A DNA stretch of 7,739 nucleotides from Pseudomonadota bacterium (GCA_023387555.1 JAEWHY010000041.1:1-7739); one strand, 5' to 3'. Positions 1-5,786 are shown, counted from the stretch's first letter. Notes: a model not told the origin generated them from the sequence alone. Translations and numbers: made by a program.

Positions 1-185
1 GCTTCGGCGTCCGCAAGCTGCGGGATCACCTTAGGGTGCGAAAAACCGGTGATCTCGATCTTCGTGAGACCGGTCTTCGACAGCGCATCGATCAGCGCAA
101 TCTTCTTTTCCGTCGGGACGAAATTGCGCTCGATCTGCAGACCGTCGCGCATGCCGACTTCGCTGATCTCGATCGTGCGGCTCAT
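1..185 (-). CDS. HMG-CoA lyase-like protein (DRE-TIM metallolyase), 5' part only
   Basis: The N-terminal 61 residues of a gene that continues beyond the left edge. The segment EVGMRDGLQIE (residues 9-19) matches the EVGPRDGLQNE signature of hydroxymethylglutaryl-CoA lyases, including the Arg-Asp pair (R13, D14) that in the family contributes to metal binding and catalysis. These enzymes are divalent-metal TIM barrels that split 3-hydroxy-3-methylglutaryl-CoA or related hydroxyacyl-CoAs into acetyl-CoA and an oxo acid. The second strand, IEITGFSHPKVIPQLADAE, has the family layout but departs from the usual TSFVSPKWVPQ at several places (G48, S50, H51, V53), so the substrate may differ from HMG-CoA. 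The ATG at 185-183 overlaps the TGA of the upstream flavin oxidoreductase (ATGA) and has no Shine-Dalgarno of its own, which points to translational coupling in one operon. Family confidence is good; exact substrate is open. Confidence 0.85.
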   Translation of the reverse strand, partial: MSRTIEISEVGMRDGLQIERNFVPTEKKIALIDALSKTGLTKIEITGFSHPKVIPQLADAE

Positions 186-1633
186 TGCGGCGGCGCCCAG
201 TCCGGCGCCGTCAGACGGCGCTTGCCGTCGGCGGTCTTGCTTACCGCCGGGTCGCTGAGCGCTTCCTTGTCCCAGAGCTGGCATGTGACGGTCTTGTGTT
301 TCTGGTCGAGGCCTTCGCAATAATTGGTGAATTCGCACATCCGGACCTGATCGGCGAGGCCGAGCCTGGTCTTCAGGAACCAGTCGGGATCGGCCAGCGC
401 CTGACGCGCCGAGCCGACGATATCGCAGACGCCGTCGACCAGCATCTGCTCGGCAAATTCGAAATTATGCACGCCACCGGTGCAGACCACCGGCGTTGCG
501 AGGCCTTCGGCATGGACCGCTTTGCGGATCGCGAGGGTGGCGTCGACATTGCGGCCGAAAGGACCGCGTTCGTCGGAAATATATTGCGGCATGCATTCAT
601 AGCCGCTGGGCCCCGTATAGGGATAAGCGGCGCCGCCGACGCCCGGCTGCTTTGCGTCGTCGAACTTGCCGCCACGCGAGGTCGAGATGAAATCCATGCC
701 GGCCTTCGCGAAAGCTAGGCCGAAGTGCACTGCATCGTCAGCGTCGCTGCCGCCCTCGATGCATTCGTCGGCGAGGAACCGGCAGCCGACCGCGAAATCC
801 GGACGCGTTCTCGCGCGGACTTCCCGGAAGACTTCCAGCGGCAGACGCGCGCGGTTTTCGAGCGAGCCGCCGTAGCCGTCGTCGCGGGTGTTCTTGCGCG
901 ACAGGAACGAGGCCATCGTATAGGCGTGGGCGTAGTGCAGTTCGACACCGTCGAAGCCCGCCTCCTGCGCGCGCAACGCGGCGCTCGCGAACAGCTCCGG
1001 CAGCACCTTCGGCAACTCGCGGATATGCGGCAGGTCGAGATCGGTGACGCGTTCGCGGTAGCCGAACTCGAGCGATTCCAGTTCGCGCTCGGTCAGGATT
1101 TCCGCAAGCTCGTCGCGTTTCATGCCGGCGAGTGCGGACCGGATCTCGGCATCGCTCTGGCCGGGCAGGGCGACGCGATGCGCATCGGTGATCGCAAGAA
1201 AGCGTTCGAAATATTTCGCCGCGGCCGGCCGACGCCGGATCGAGAGAAAGTCGATCAGCTGGATGAACACCCGGGTGTGACCGCCGCTCGCTTCGCGGAC
1301 GGCATCGACCATCCGCTTCAAGCCGGGGATGAACCGGTCGTCTCCGATGCGCAGCAAAGGCCCGCTCGGAACGTCACGAATGCCGGTCGCCTCGACCACG
1401 ATCGCGCCGGGCTGCCCCTTGGCGAAACGCGCATACCATTCGACCACGGCATCGGTGACGAAACCGTCTTCGGTCGCCCGCCATGGCACCATGGCCGGCA
1501 CCCAGGTCCGCTGCTCCAGCGCCACCGGGCCCACGGCTACCGGCGAAAACAGCCGCGAGGCTTCCGCTTCCGCCCGGGTCGGGATGCGGCCGCGTTTCGG
1601 CTCGAACTGGATCCGCTGCGGGGGACGCCACAT
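182..1633 (-). CDS. NADH:flavin oxidoreductase, Old Yellow Enzyme / 2,4-dienoyl-CoA reductase-like
   Basis: A predicted cytoplasmic FMN-binding TIM-barrel enzyme of 483 residues, probably reducing an unsaturated or aromatic CoA thioester with NAD(P)H. Visible OYE hallmarks: GFDGVELHYAHAYTMASFLS (227-245 region) with H233, H236 and Y238 as the active-site H-x-x-H-x-Y; YGGSLENR (254-261); the FMN-binding R285; phosphate-binding VVCTGGV (382-388) and VGSARQALADP (406-415). The C-terminal cysteine region resembles the [4Fe-4S] loop of dienoyl-CoA reductases but is degenerate: C433-x5-C439-x11-C451 instead of C-x2-C-x3-C-x11-C. The protein ends about 30 residues later, so it lacks the FAD/NAD(P) domain of full-length dienoyl-CoA reductases. 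Start choice: the frame stays open to an ATG at 1720, but a promoter and palindrome lie at 1654-1695, and the family-like sequence begins near the ATG at 1633. I therefore prefer 1633. It is coupled to the HMG-CoA-lyase-like gene by ATGA. Substrate unknown. Confidence 0.88.
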   Translation of the reverse strand: MWRPPQRIQFEPKRGRIPTRAEAEASRLFSPVAVGPVALEQRTWVPAMVPWRATEDGFVTDAVVEWYARFAKGQPGAIVVEATGIRDVPSGPLLRIGDDRFIPGLKRMVDAVREASGGHTRVFIQLIDFLSIRRRPAAAKYFERFLAITDAHRVALPGQSDAEIRSALAGMKRDELAEILTERELESLEFGYRERVTDLDLPHIRELPKVLPELFASAALRAQEAGFDGVELHYAHAYTMASFLSRKNTRDDGYGGSLENRARLPLEVFREVRARTRPDFAVGCRFLADECIEGGSDADDAVHFGLAFAKAGMDFISTSRGGKFDDAKQPGVGGAAYPYTGPSGYECMPQYISDERGPFGRNVDATLAIRKAVHAEGLATPVVCTGGVHNFEFAEQMLVDGVCDIVGSARQALADPDWFLKTRLGLADQVRMCEFTNYCEGLDQKHKTVTCQLWDKEALSDPAVSKTADGKRRLTAPDWAPPQ

Positions 1634-1653
1634 ATCTGCGCTCGCATTTTGAA

Positions 1654-1673
1654 ATATATCCAGATGGATGTAT
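1654..1673. promoter_or_regulatory. Palindromic operator candidate between divergent genes
   Basis: ATATATCCAGATGGATGTAT is an inverted repeat with 8 of 10 symmetric base pairs (only the 1657/1670 and 1663/1664 pairs fail). It is strikingly AT-rich against the surrounding GC-rich sequence. It lies 20 bp in front of the preferred start of the flavin oxidoreductase gene and covers the predicted -10 element and transcription start. Length and symmetry fit a dimeric repressor of the MarR or TetR kind; MarR proteins often control aromatic-acid CoA pathways in related bacteria. No gene for such a repressor is inside the window, so its identity is inference. Confidence 0.6.
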
Positions 1674-1695
1674 GCGTCTGGAACAGGCCCGTCAA
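1667..1695 (-). promoter_or_regulatory. Predicted sigma70-type promoter of the flavin oxidoreductase operon
   Basis: On the minus strand TTGACG (1695-1690) is followed, after 17 bp, by TACATC (1672-1667). The -35 is close to consensus; the -10 is weak (3 of 6). Transcription would start near 1660, giving a leader of about 27 nt to the ATG at 1633. The -10 sits inside the palindrome at 1654-1673, so a protein bound there would block initiation. The arrangement also argues against the longer reading frame that begins at 1720, upstream of this promoter. Confidence 0.45.
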
Positions 1696-1724
1696 TTGCG
1701 CGGGCGATGGCGGTTGTCACCGAT

Positions 1725-1747
1725 GGTTCCGCGCGGATAGGTTCCGC
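1725..1747 (+). repeat. Direct repeat GGTTCCGC in the divergent spacer
   Basis: GGTTCCGC occurs at 1725-1732 and again at 1740-1747, a period of 15 bp (about one and a half helical turns). It lies upstream of the CoA ligase gene, where an activator or repressor site would be expected. It may equally be chance or a remnant of local duplication, since a different 15-bp repeat follows at 1781. Confidence 0.35.
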
Positions 1748-1780
1748 TATTCAGTCTCGCTCTAGTCTCCGCCATAGAAA

Positions 1781-1825
1781 ACCAAGCGTCCCGCAACCAA
1801 GCGTCCCGCAACCACGTGTCCCGCC
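1781..1825 (+). repeat. 15-bp tandem repeat, three units, just ahead of the CoA ligase gene
   Basis: Two identical units ACCAAGCGTCCCGCA (1781-1795 and 1796-1810) are followed by a third with 3 mismatches (1811-1825). The third unit contains a GTG (1816) in frame with the ligase; the repeats are open in that frame and would encode NQASR units, but no ATG precedes them. The period is a multiple of three, so copy-number change would not shift the frame. I treat them as leader sequence rather than coding sequence. Confidence 0.75.
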
Positions 1826-1833
1826 GGCTCTCC

Positions 1834-3447
1834 ATGCTCGACAAAAGCGCCTACCCCGACAGCTTCGCACGCGACCATCTGCCTCCGTTCGAGCTGTGGC
1901 CCGAATTCGAGGGCCTGGACGCACTTGGTTATCCAAAGCGGCTCAATGCGGCGGTCGAACTGATCGACCGGCAGGTGGAGGCGGGCTTCGGTTCGCGGCT
2001 CGCCATCCGCACACCGGCCGCAACCTGGACTTATGACGAACTCCTCGACAAGGCGAACCGCATTGCCGCCGTGCTCCGCGACGACCTCGGCCTTGTGCCG
2101 GGCAACCGCGTGCTGCTTCGGTCTGCCAACAATGCAATGAAGGCCGCCGCCTGGCTCGGTGTCCTCAAGGCCGGCGGCATCGCGGTCGCGACCATGCCGC
2201 TGCTGCGCGCGCAGGAATTGTCGTACATGCTCGGCAAGGCGAAGGTGCAATTCGCATTGTGCGATGCCCGGCTTGCGGGCGAACTCGAGGTGGCGGCGCC
2301 CGCGGCGCCGGGTCTGAAGACCATCTTTTTCCATACCGATGCGGCCGACGGTCTCGAAGCGCGCATGGCCCGCAAGAGCGGCGCGTTCGACAATGTCATT
2401 CCTTCGCGCGATGACGTCTCGCTGATCGCCTTCACGTCGGGGACCACCGGGCTGTCGAAGGGCACAGTGCATTTCCATCGCGACGTGCTGGCGATTGCCG
2501 ATTGCCTGCCGCGTCACATACTCAAGCCCACGCCCGACGATGTGTTTCTCGGCTCCGCGCCGTTCGCCTTCACCTTCGGTCTTGGCGCGATGCTGGTGTT
2601 TCCGCTGCGCTTCGGCGCCTCCGCGGTGATGCTCGAACAGCCGAACCCGGATGCCATGCTCTCGGCGATCGAGCGCGAGGGCGTGACCCGGCTGTTCACG
2701 GTGCCGACGCTCTATCGGGCGATGACGCCGCTCGCCGCCGGCTACGATGTGTCGTCGCTGAAAAGCTGCATCTCCTCGGGGGAGCACATGCCGCTCGCGG
2801 CGTTCGAGGGCTGGTTTCGTGCGACTGGCATTCGCCTGATGAATTCGATCGGCTCGACGGAGATGCTGCACGGCTTCCTGATCAATCAGGACACGCAACG
2901 CATTCCGGGCGCCGTCGGGACGGCCGCGCCGGGCTACAGGGCGATGGTGGTGGACGACGCCATGCAGCCGTTGCCGCCCGGACAGGTCGGACGGCTTGCG
3001 GTGCGGGGGCCGACCGGCTGTCGCTATCTCGACGATGTCGAGCGCCAGCAGAAGTACGTGCAGGATGGCTGGAACCTGACCGGCGACGCGTTCGAGACCG
3101 ATGCCGAAGGCAATTTCTGGTATCATGCGCGCACCGACGACATGATCGTGAGCGCGGGCTACAATATCTCCGGCGCCGAGGTCGAGGGCGTGCTGCTGCA
3201 GCACGCGCTGGTCGCCGAATGCGCGGTGGTCGGCCTGCCCAACGACGAGCGCGGCCAAATCGTCGCGGCCTATGTGGTGCTGCGGGACGGCGCATCGGAT
3301 CGCGAGGCGATGAAGCGCGAGTTGCAGGATCTCGTGAAGGCGCAGATCGCGCCCTACAAATATCCGCGTGCTATCGAATTCGTGGCATCTCTGCCGAAAA
3401 CCATCACCGGGAAGATTCAGCGCAGCGCCTTGCGTGCGGGGCAGTAG
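1834..3447 (+). CDS. Aryl/acyl-CoA ligase, benzoate-CoA ligase family (2-aminobenzoate-CoA ligase-like)
   Basis: An AMP-forming ligase of 537 residues, full family length. It converts a carboxylic acid, ATP and CoA to the acyl-CoA through an acyl-adenylate in the cytoplasm. Visible adenylation motifs: A3 P-loop TSGTTGLSKG (201-210, Ser in place of the common Pro), A5 SIGSTEM (338-344), A7 LTGDAF (415-420), A8 hinge RTDDMIVSAGYNISGAEVE (433-451), and A10 PKTITGKIQRSAL with catalytic K527. The N-terminal SFARDHLPPFELWPEF and the HFHRD after the P-loop resemble 2-aminobenzoate-CoA ligases, so an aromatic acid is a reasonable guess, not a demonstrated substrate. Start: ATG 1834 gives the family-like N-terminus; a GTG at 1816 would add six residues from a tandem repeat. 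Neither start has a clear Shine-Dalgarno. It is divergent from the flavin oxidoreductase and HMG-CoA-lyase-like genes, suggesting one pathway under shared control. Confidence 0.88.
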   Translation: MLDKSAYPDSFARDHLPPFELWPEFEGLDALGYPKRLNAAVELIDRQVEAGFGSRLAIRTPAATWTYDELLDKANRIAAVLRDDLGLVPGNRVLLRSANNAMKAAAWLGVLKAGGIAVATMPLLRAQELSYMLGKAKVQFALCDARLAGELEVAAPAAPGLKTIFFHTDAADGLEARMARKSGAFDNVIPSRDDVSLIAFTSGTTGLSKGTVHFHRDVLAIADCLPRHILKPTPDDVFLGSAPFAFTFGLGAMLVFPLRFGASAVMLEQPNPDAMLSAIEREGVTRLFTVPTLYRAMTPLAAGYDVSSLKSCISSGEHMPLAAFEGWFRATGIRLMNSIGSTEMLHGFLINQDTQRIPGAVGTAAPGYRAMVVDDAMQPLPPGQVGRLAVRGPTGCRYLDDVERQQKYVQDGWNLTGDAFETDAEGNFWYHARTDDMIVSAGYNISGAEVEGVLLQHALVAECAVVGLPNDERGQIVAAYVVLRDGASDREAMKRELQDLVKAQIAPYKYPRAIEFVASLPKTITGKIQRSALRAGQ

Positions 3448-3492
3448 ACCGCGGTCAGGATCGTGGTCTTCGCGCGTCGCAGCGTTACGAAG

Positions 3493-3508
3493 TGTGCGAT
3501 TTCGCACA
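3493..3508. promoter_or_regulatory. CRP-like palindrome TGTGCGATTTCGCACA
   Basis: A 16-bp inverted repeat with 7 of 8 pairs symmetric. Its outer TGTG...CACA halves and spacing match the Crp-family layout TGTGA-N6-TCACA, with C and G in place of the inner A and T. It lies 46 bp after the ligase stop and 70 bp before the small secreted-protein gene. A Crp/Fnr regulator with a CRP-type recognition helix is encoded at 3885-4661. It could also fold as a 6-bp stem with an ATTT loop, but no T-run follows, so it is a poor terminator. Confidence 0.45.
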
Positions 3509-3514
3509 GCTTGC

Positions 3515-3530
3515 GGTGACGCCCATCACC
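3515..3530. repeat. Short inverted repeat after the ligase gene
   Basis: GGTGA (3515-3519) and TCACC (3526-3530) can form a 5-bp stem with a 6-nt loop, seven bases after the palindrome at 3493-3508. Together the two hairpins might weakly terminate ligase transcripts or modulate the downstream small gene. No U-tract is present. Confidence 0.3.
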
Positions 3531-3578
3531 AGTTCTCTGTCATCAGGCAGCATTGCCATGAGATGACGGAGACGAGAG

Positions 3579-3833
3579 ATGAAGAGCAGACTTCCTGCAA
3601 TCCTTGCGCTCGCCCTGTTTGCGGGTTCGCTTGCGGCTTCGGCGGCGGATGCGCAGACCAGCCGCCAGCGCGTGAGCCCGGCTGCGGCCGCGGCCCGTGC
3701 CCAGGTGCCGCCGCAGAACGGGGGCACGGAGCGGTCACCGGAGTCGCCCGCGGTTTACGAATGGGGCAAATACCAGGGGCAGGATCCCGATCCCAATGTC
3801 CGGCTCCAGTTGCGCCGCGACTTTCACAACTAA
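3579..3833 (+). CDS. Small predicted secreted protein of unknown function
   Basis: An 84-residue protein. Residues 1-26 form a typical Sec signal peptide: MKSR, a hydrophobic core PAILALALFAGSLAASAA, then a likely cleavage after ADAQ or AxA near residue 24-26. The mature part is only about 58 residues: an Ala/Pro/Gln-rich low-complexity stretch followed by a more specific C-terminus, YEWGKYQGQDPDPN, ending RRDFHN. No cysteines, membrane segment or catalytic motif are visible in the mature part. I recognise no function; similar short exported proteins occur as hypotheticals in Bradyrhizobium-like genomes (recollection, not a search). GGAG at 3568-3571, seven bases before the ATG, supports the start. 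It stands alone, 131 bp after the ligase and convergent with the Crp-like gene, with a hairpin between them. Confidence 0.75.
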   Translation: MKSRLPAILALALFAGSLAASAADAQTSRQRVSPAAAAARAQVPPQNGGTERSPESPAVYEWGKYQGQDPDPNVRLQLRRDFHN

Positions 3834-3851
3834 ATCCGGTGTGAATGCATT

Positions 3852-3884
3852 ACCAAGGGCCGGCCCATAAGGCCGGTCCTTGGT
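3852..3884. terminator. Bidirectional hairpin between convergent genes
   Basis: A 14-bp stem, with one G-T wobble (3859/3877), pairs 3852-3865 with 3871-3884 around a 5-nt CATAA loop. It starts 18 bp after the stop of the secreted-protein gene and abuts the stop codon (3887-3885) of the regulator gene on the other strand. Neither side has a strong T-run, so it may stop RNA polymerase inefficiently alone or chiefly protect 3' ends. Position and strength make a shared terminator the best explanation. Confidence 0.75.
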
Positions 3885-4661
3885 TCAAAGAAAGCCGGTC
3901 TTGTCGCAATCGTCGACGCTTTTGATCATGCATTGCAGGCGCTTGGTATCGTTGAGCACCAGTGCGCCGCGGTTTTTTTCGATCAATCCGGCGCGTTCCA
4001 GCGTCTTCATTTCGCGGGCGACCGTTTCGCGCCGCGTGCCGATCCTCGCGGCGATGGTGGCGTGCACCGGCGGCGGCGTAATCACCGCGCGATCGGTGTC
4101 GCCGGCCCGGGGCCGCGACTGTCGCAATAGTTCGGCATAGAGCCGGTGCTTGACATCGAGCGTCGACAGTTCGCGGACGCGGTTGGCCAGCATGCGGATG
4201 ATCTCCGTCAGCCGCGTCATCACCTGCCGGGCTGCATCCGGGTGCCTGCAGATCGTTTCGCGGAATACCGCCTGCGGCATGCGCGCGACCACGCTGTCGG
4301 TCAGCGCTACGACGCCGACGGCGCGCGGTTTGCCGTCAAGTGCATCCATGTCGCCGAAATAATCGCCGGCATTCAGATCGTGAAACTGCACCTCGCGGCC
4401 TGCTGATGCCGGGATCTTCAGTTGCGCGGCTCCTGTAACGATGAAGAACACGTCGCGGCTGGTGTCGTCGAGTTCGATGATCCACTCATCGCGTTTGTAT
4501 TTTCGCCATGTGGACTGAGTGTCGAGGTCGGCGATCTGCCGCGCATCCAGCGAACGGAAAAGTGCGATCCTTGCCAGCGTCTCGTGATGTCGGAGCGCCG
4601 GAACGATCCGCTGCTGCACCGGCAGGAGGACGCGGTCGGTTGAGGTGATGTCCAAGGTCAT
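3885..4661 (-). CDS. Crp/Fnr-family transcriptional regulator
   Basis: 258 residues with the two-domain Crp architecture. An N-terminal cyclic-nucleotide-binding-type beta roll (about 34-135) is followed by a long dimer helix (about 140-170) and a C-terminal winged helix-turn-helix (about 192-240). The effector-pocket region reads FGDMDALDGKPRAVGV (102-117): Arg113 of the phosphate-binding cassette is kept, but Glu is replaced by Asp and the Ser/Thr after Arg by Ala, so cAMP binding is uncertain. The cysteines (C138, C244, C252) are not arranged as an FNR iron-sulfur site. The recognition helix RRETVAREMKTLE has the RETV-x-R of E. coli CRP, whose Arg/Glu/Arg read TGTGA half-sites; this predicts a TGTG-type target such as the palindrome at 3493-3508. 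The gene is divergent from the ABC operon and might regulate it. No strong Shine-Dalgarno precedes the ATG; effector unknown. Confidence 0.88.
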   Translation of the reverse strand: MTLDITSTDRVLLPVQQRIVPALRHHETLARIALFRSLDARQIADLDTQSTWRKYKRDEWIIELDDTSRDVFFIVTGAAQLKIPASAGREVQFHDLNAGDYFGDMDALDGKPRAVGVVALTDSVVARMPQAVFRETICRHPDAARQVMTRLTEIIRMLANRVRELSTLDVKHRLYAELLRQSRPRAGDTDRAVITPPPVHATIAARIGTRRETVAREMKTLERAGLIEKNRGALVLNDTKRLQCMIKSVDDCDKTGFL

Positions 4662-4765
4662 GTGCGTCTCTGCTGTTCGATGAAGCCGGAGCGTCCGCCC
4701 AGTCTTTTCCGGTCACGAAACATGGCGAGCGATGCCGGCGGCTGTAAGCATCCGAGAAGCGCCGC

Positions 4766-4803
4766 GCATGCAGGGCCGGCATGCATGAACCGAGGTGCAT
4801 GAA
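4766..4803 (+). repeat. Cluster of GCATG repeats
   Basis: GCATG occurs at 4766, 4779, 4783 and 4797; the first two are the palindrome GCATGC, and the last two extend to GCATGAA with a period of 14 bp. Four copies in 38 bp of the regulator/transporter spacer is more than expected by eye and may mark a protein-binding region. Function unknown. Confidence 0.5.
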
Positions 4804-4858
4804 GCGGGTGCCGGCGGCACTTGCGGGCTTTGCGTGAAAAATAGTCGCGGGCAATGAT

Positions 4859-4872
4859 CGCGGTTGTCCGCG
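4859..4872. repeat. Inverted repeat CGCGG-TTGT-CCGCG
   Basis: A perfect 5-bp stem with a 4-nt loop in the spacer upstream of the ABC operon. It overlaps the -35 of the weak candidate promoter at 4864-4893, so it could be a protein site; it could also be a chance product of GC-rich composition. Confidence 0.35.
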
Positions 4873-4893
4873 GGCCTCGGAGTGAACTATCCT
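4864..4893 (+). promoter_or_regulatory. Weak candidate promoter for the ABC transporter operon
   Basis: TTGTCC (4864-4869) and TATCCT (4888-4893) with an 18-bp spacer each match the sigma70 consensus at 4 of 6 bases. Transcription would begin near 4900, leaving a leader of about 65 nt before the ATG at 4965. No better pair was found by eye in this spacer; alphaproteobacterial promoters are often far from consensus. Confidence 0.3.
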
Positions 4894-4964
4894 CGCTTGG
4901 TCCGGCACGACGACAAATGCTTCCATAAAAAGCGCCGGTCAGGGTTGGAATCGTCCGGATCGCC

Positions 4965-5786
4965 ATGACTGATGCCGTGCAGGCAGCGTCCGCGAACCCA
5001 TCCGTGCCCACCACCGGCGGGCAGGTGTGGCGTACCATTGCCCGGAACACATTTCCGTTTGTCGTCGCCGGCATCATCTGGGAGATCGTGGCGCGCAGCG
5101 GCATGTTTCCACGCAAGCTGTTTCCGCCGCTCGAAGATACCGCCAGCGCCTTCTGGCATCTGACGATCTCAGGCATCCTGCCGCATCACGCTTTCGAGAC
5201 CATCCTGCGCCTGGTGGCGGGCTTCGCGCTGGCCGCCGTCTTCGGAGTGCTGATCGGGATCGTCATGGGCCGCTCCAAGCGCGCCGAGGATTACACCCTG
5301 CCGATCGTCGCGATGCTCGCGCCAATTCCGGGCATCGCCTATGCGCCGCTGTTCCTGTTGTGGTTCGGGGTCGGCAATCTGCCGGCCATCCTTCTGGTCG
5401 CATTCGTCTCCGCCTTTCCGATCGTGTTCAACACCTGGACCGGGGTGAAGGCGGTGAAGGAGATCTGGCTGCGCTCGGCGCTCGCGATGGGGGCGACCGA
5501 TCGCAAGCTGTTCCGGCATGTCATTGTGCCCGGCGCGCTGCCGTACATCTTCACCGGCATGCGACTTGGCCTTGCGCAGGCGTGGCGCGTGCTGGTTGGC
5601 GTCGAGATGCTGGCGGCGGTGTCATGGGGCCTCGGTTGGCTTATTTTCGGCGCACGCGAATTCCTCAACACCGACGTGATGCTCGCAGGCGTCGCAGTGA
5701 TCGGCATCATCGGGCTCGCGCTGGAGAAACTCGTGTTCCAGAAGCTCGAGGATTACACGCTGGTGCGCTGGGGGATGATGCGATGA
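4965..5786 (+). CDS. ABC transporter permease 1, NitT/TauT (nitrate/sulfonate/taurine) type
   Basis: An inner-membrane subunit of 273 residues, typical for SsuC/TauC-like permeases (BPD_transp_1 fold). About six hydrophobic segments are visible, near residues 29-46, 80-102, 110-134, 138-156, 205-227 and 238-257. The cytoplasmic EAA loop that docks on the ATPase is EIWLRSALAMGATDRKLF followed by HVIVPGALPYIFTG (166-198), with the conserved Gly176 and the I-x-P-G-A-L-P end. The protein closes with RWGMMR, shared with the second permease. The ATG at 4965 gives a normal N-terminal cytoplasmic tail; the Shine-Dalgarno is poor. Its stop overlaps the next start (ATGA at 5783-5786), so both permeases should be made in fixed ratio. 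Substrate cannot be deduced; sulfonates, nitrate, pyrimidine precursors and aromatic acids all use this transporter class. Confidence 0.9.
   Translation: MTDAVQAASANPSVPTTGGQVWRTIARNTFPFVVAGIIWEIVARSGMFPRKLFPPLEDTASAFWHLTISGILPHHAFETILRLVAGFALAAVFGVLIGIVMGRSKRAEDYTLPIVAMLAPIPGIAYAPLFLLWFGVGNLPAILLVAFVSAFPIVFNTWTGVKAVKEIWLRSALAMGATDRKLFRHVIVPGALPYIFTGMRLGLAQAWRVLVGVEMLAAVSWGLGWLIFGAREFLNTDVMLAGVAVIGIIGLALEKLVFQKLEDYTLVRWGMMR

Larger units (their letters stand above)
4662..4964. other. 303-bp divergent intergenic region with repeats, no convincing gene
   Basis: Separates the leftward Crp-like gene from the rightward ABC operon and must hold the promoters of both. Frames crossing it on the minus strand are open by composition only and run antisense into the permease. 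It contains a cluster of GCATG words (4766-4803), a GTGCC/GGCAC stem with 3-nt loop (4808-4820), a CGCGG/CCGCG hairpin (4859-4872) and an AT-richer stretch at 4913-4930. I see no clear TGTG-N8-CACA Crp site here. Confidence 0.7.

Noticed and set aside
1634..1720. N-terminal extension of the flavin oxidoreductase to an ATG at 1720
   Set aside because: The extra 29 residues cross the predicted promoter and palindrome and do not resemble the family; ATG 1633 gives a sensible 27-nt leader.
725..1765. Plus-strand reading frame of 346 codons opposite the flavin oxidoreductase
   Set aside because: No recognisable motif, and the opposite strand shows complete OYE motifs; open by composition only.
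1762..3507. Long minus-strand reading frame (581 codons) opposite the CoA ligase gene
   Set aside because: Rich in Arg, His and Gly with no domain; the plus strand carries a full set of ligase motifs. It is the usual antisense shadow of GC-rich codon use.
4904..4920. Sigma54-like GGCACG...GC element before the ABC operon
   Set aside because: The distance between the GG and GC elements is about three bases too long for a -24/-12 promoter.
4658..5176. Minus-strand frame of 172 codons whose stop overlaps the regulator start as ATGA
   Set aside because: The overlap looks like coupling, but the frame begins antisense inside permease 1, is low in family-like sequence and has no ribosome site; treated as coincidence.
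5027..5782. Upstream extension of the permease 2 frame through permease 1
   Set aside because: This part is Arg/His-rich shadow sequence of permease 1 in another frame; the ATG at 5783 in the ATGA overlap starts the hydrophobic permease sequence.
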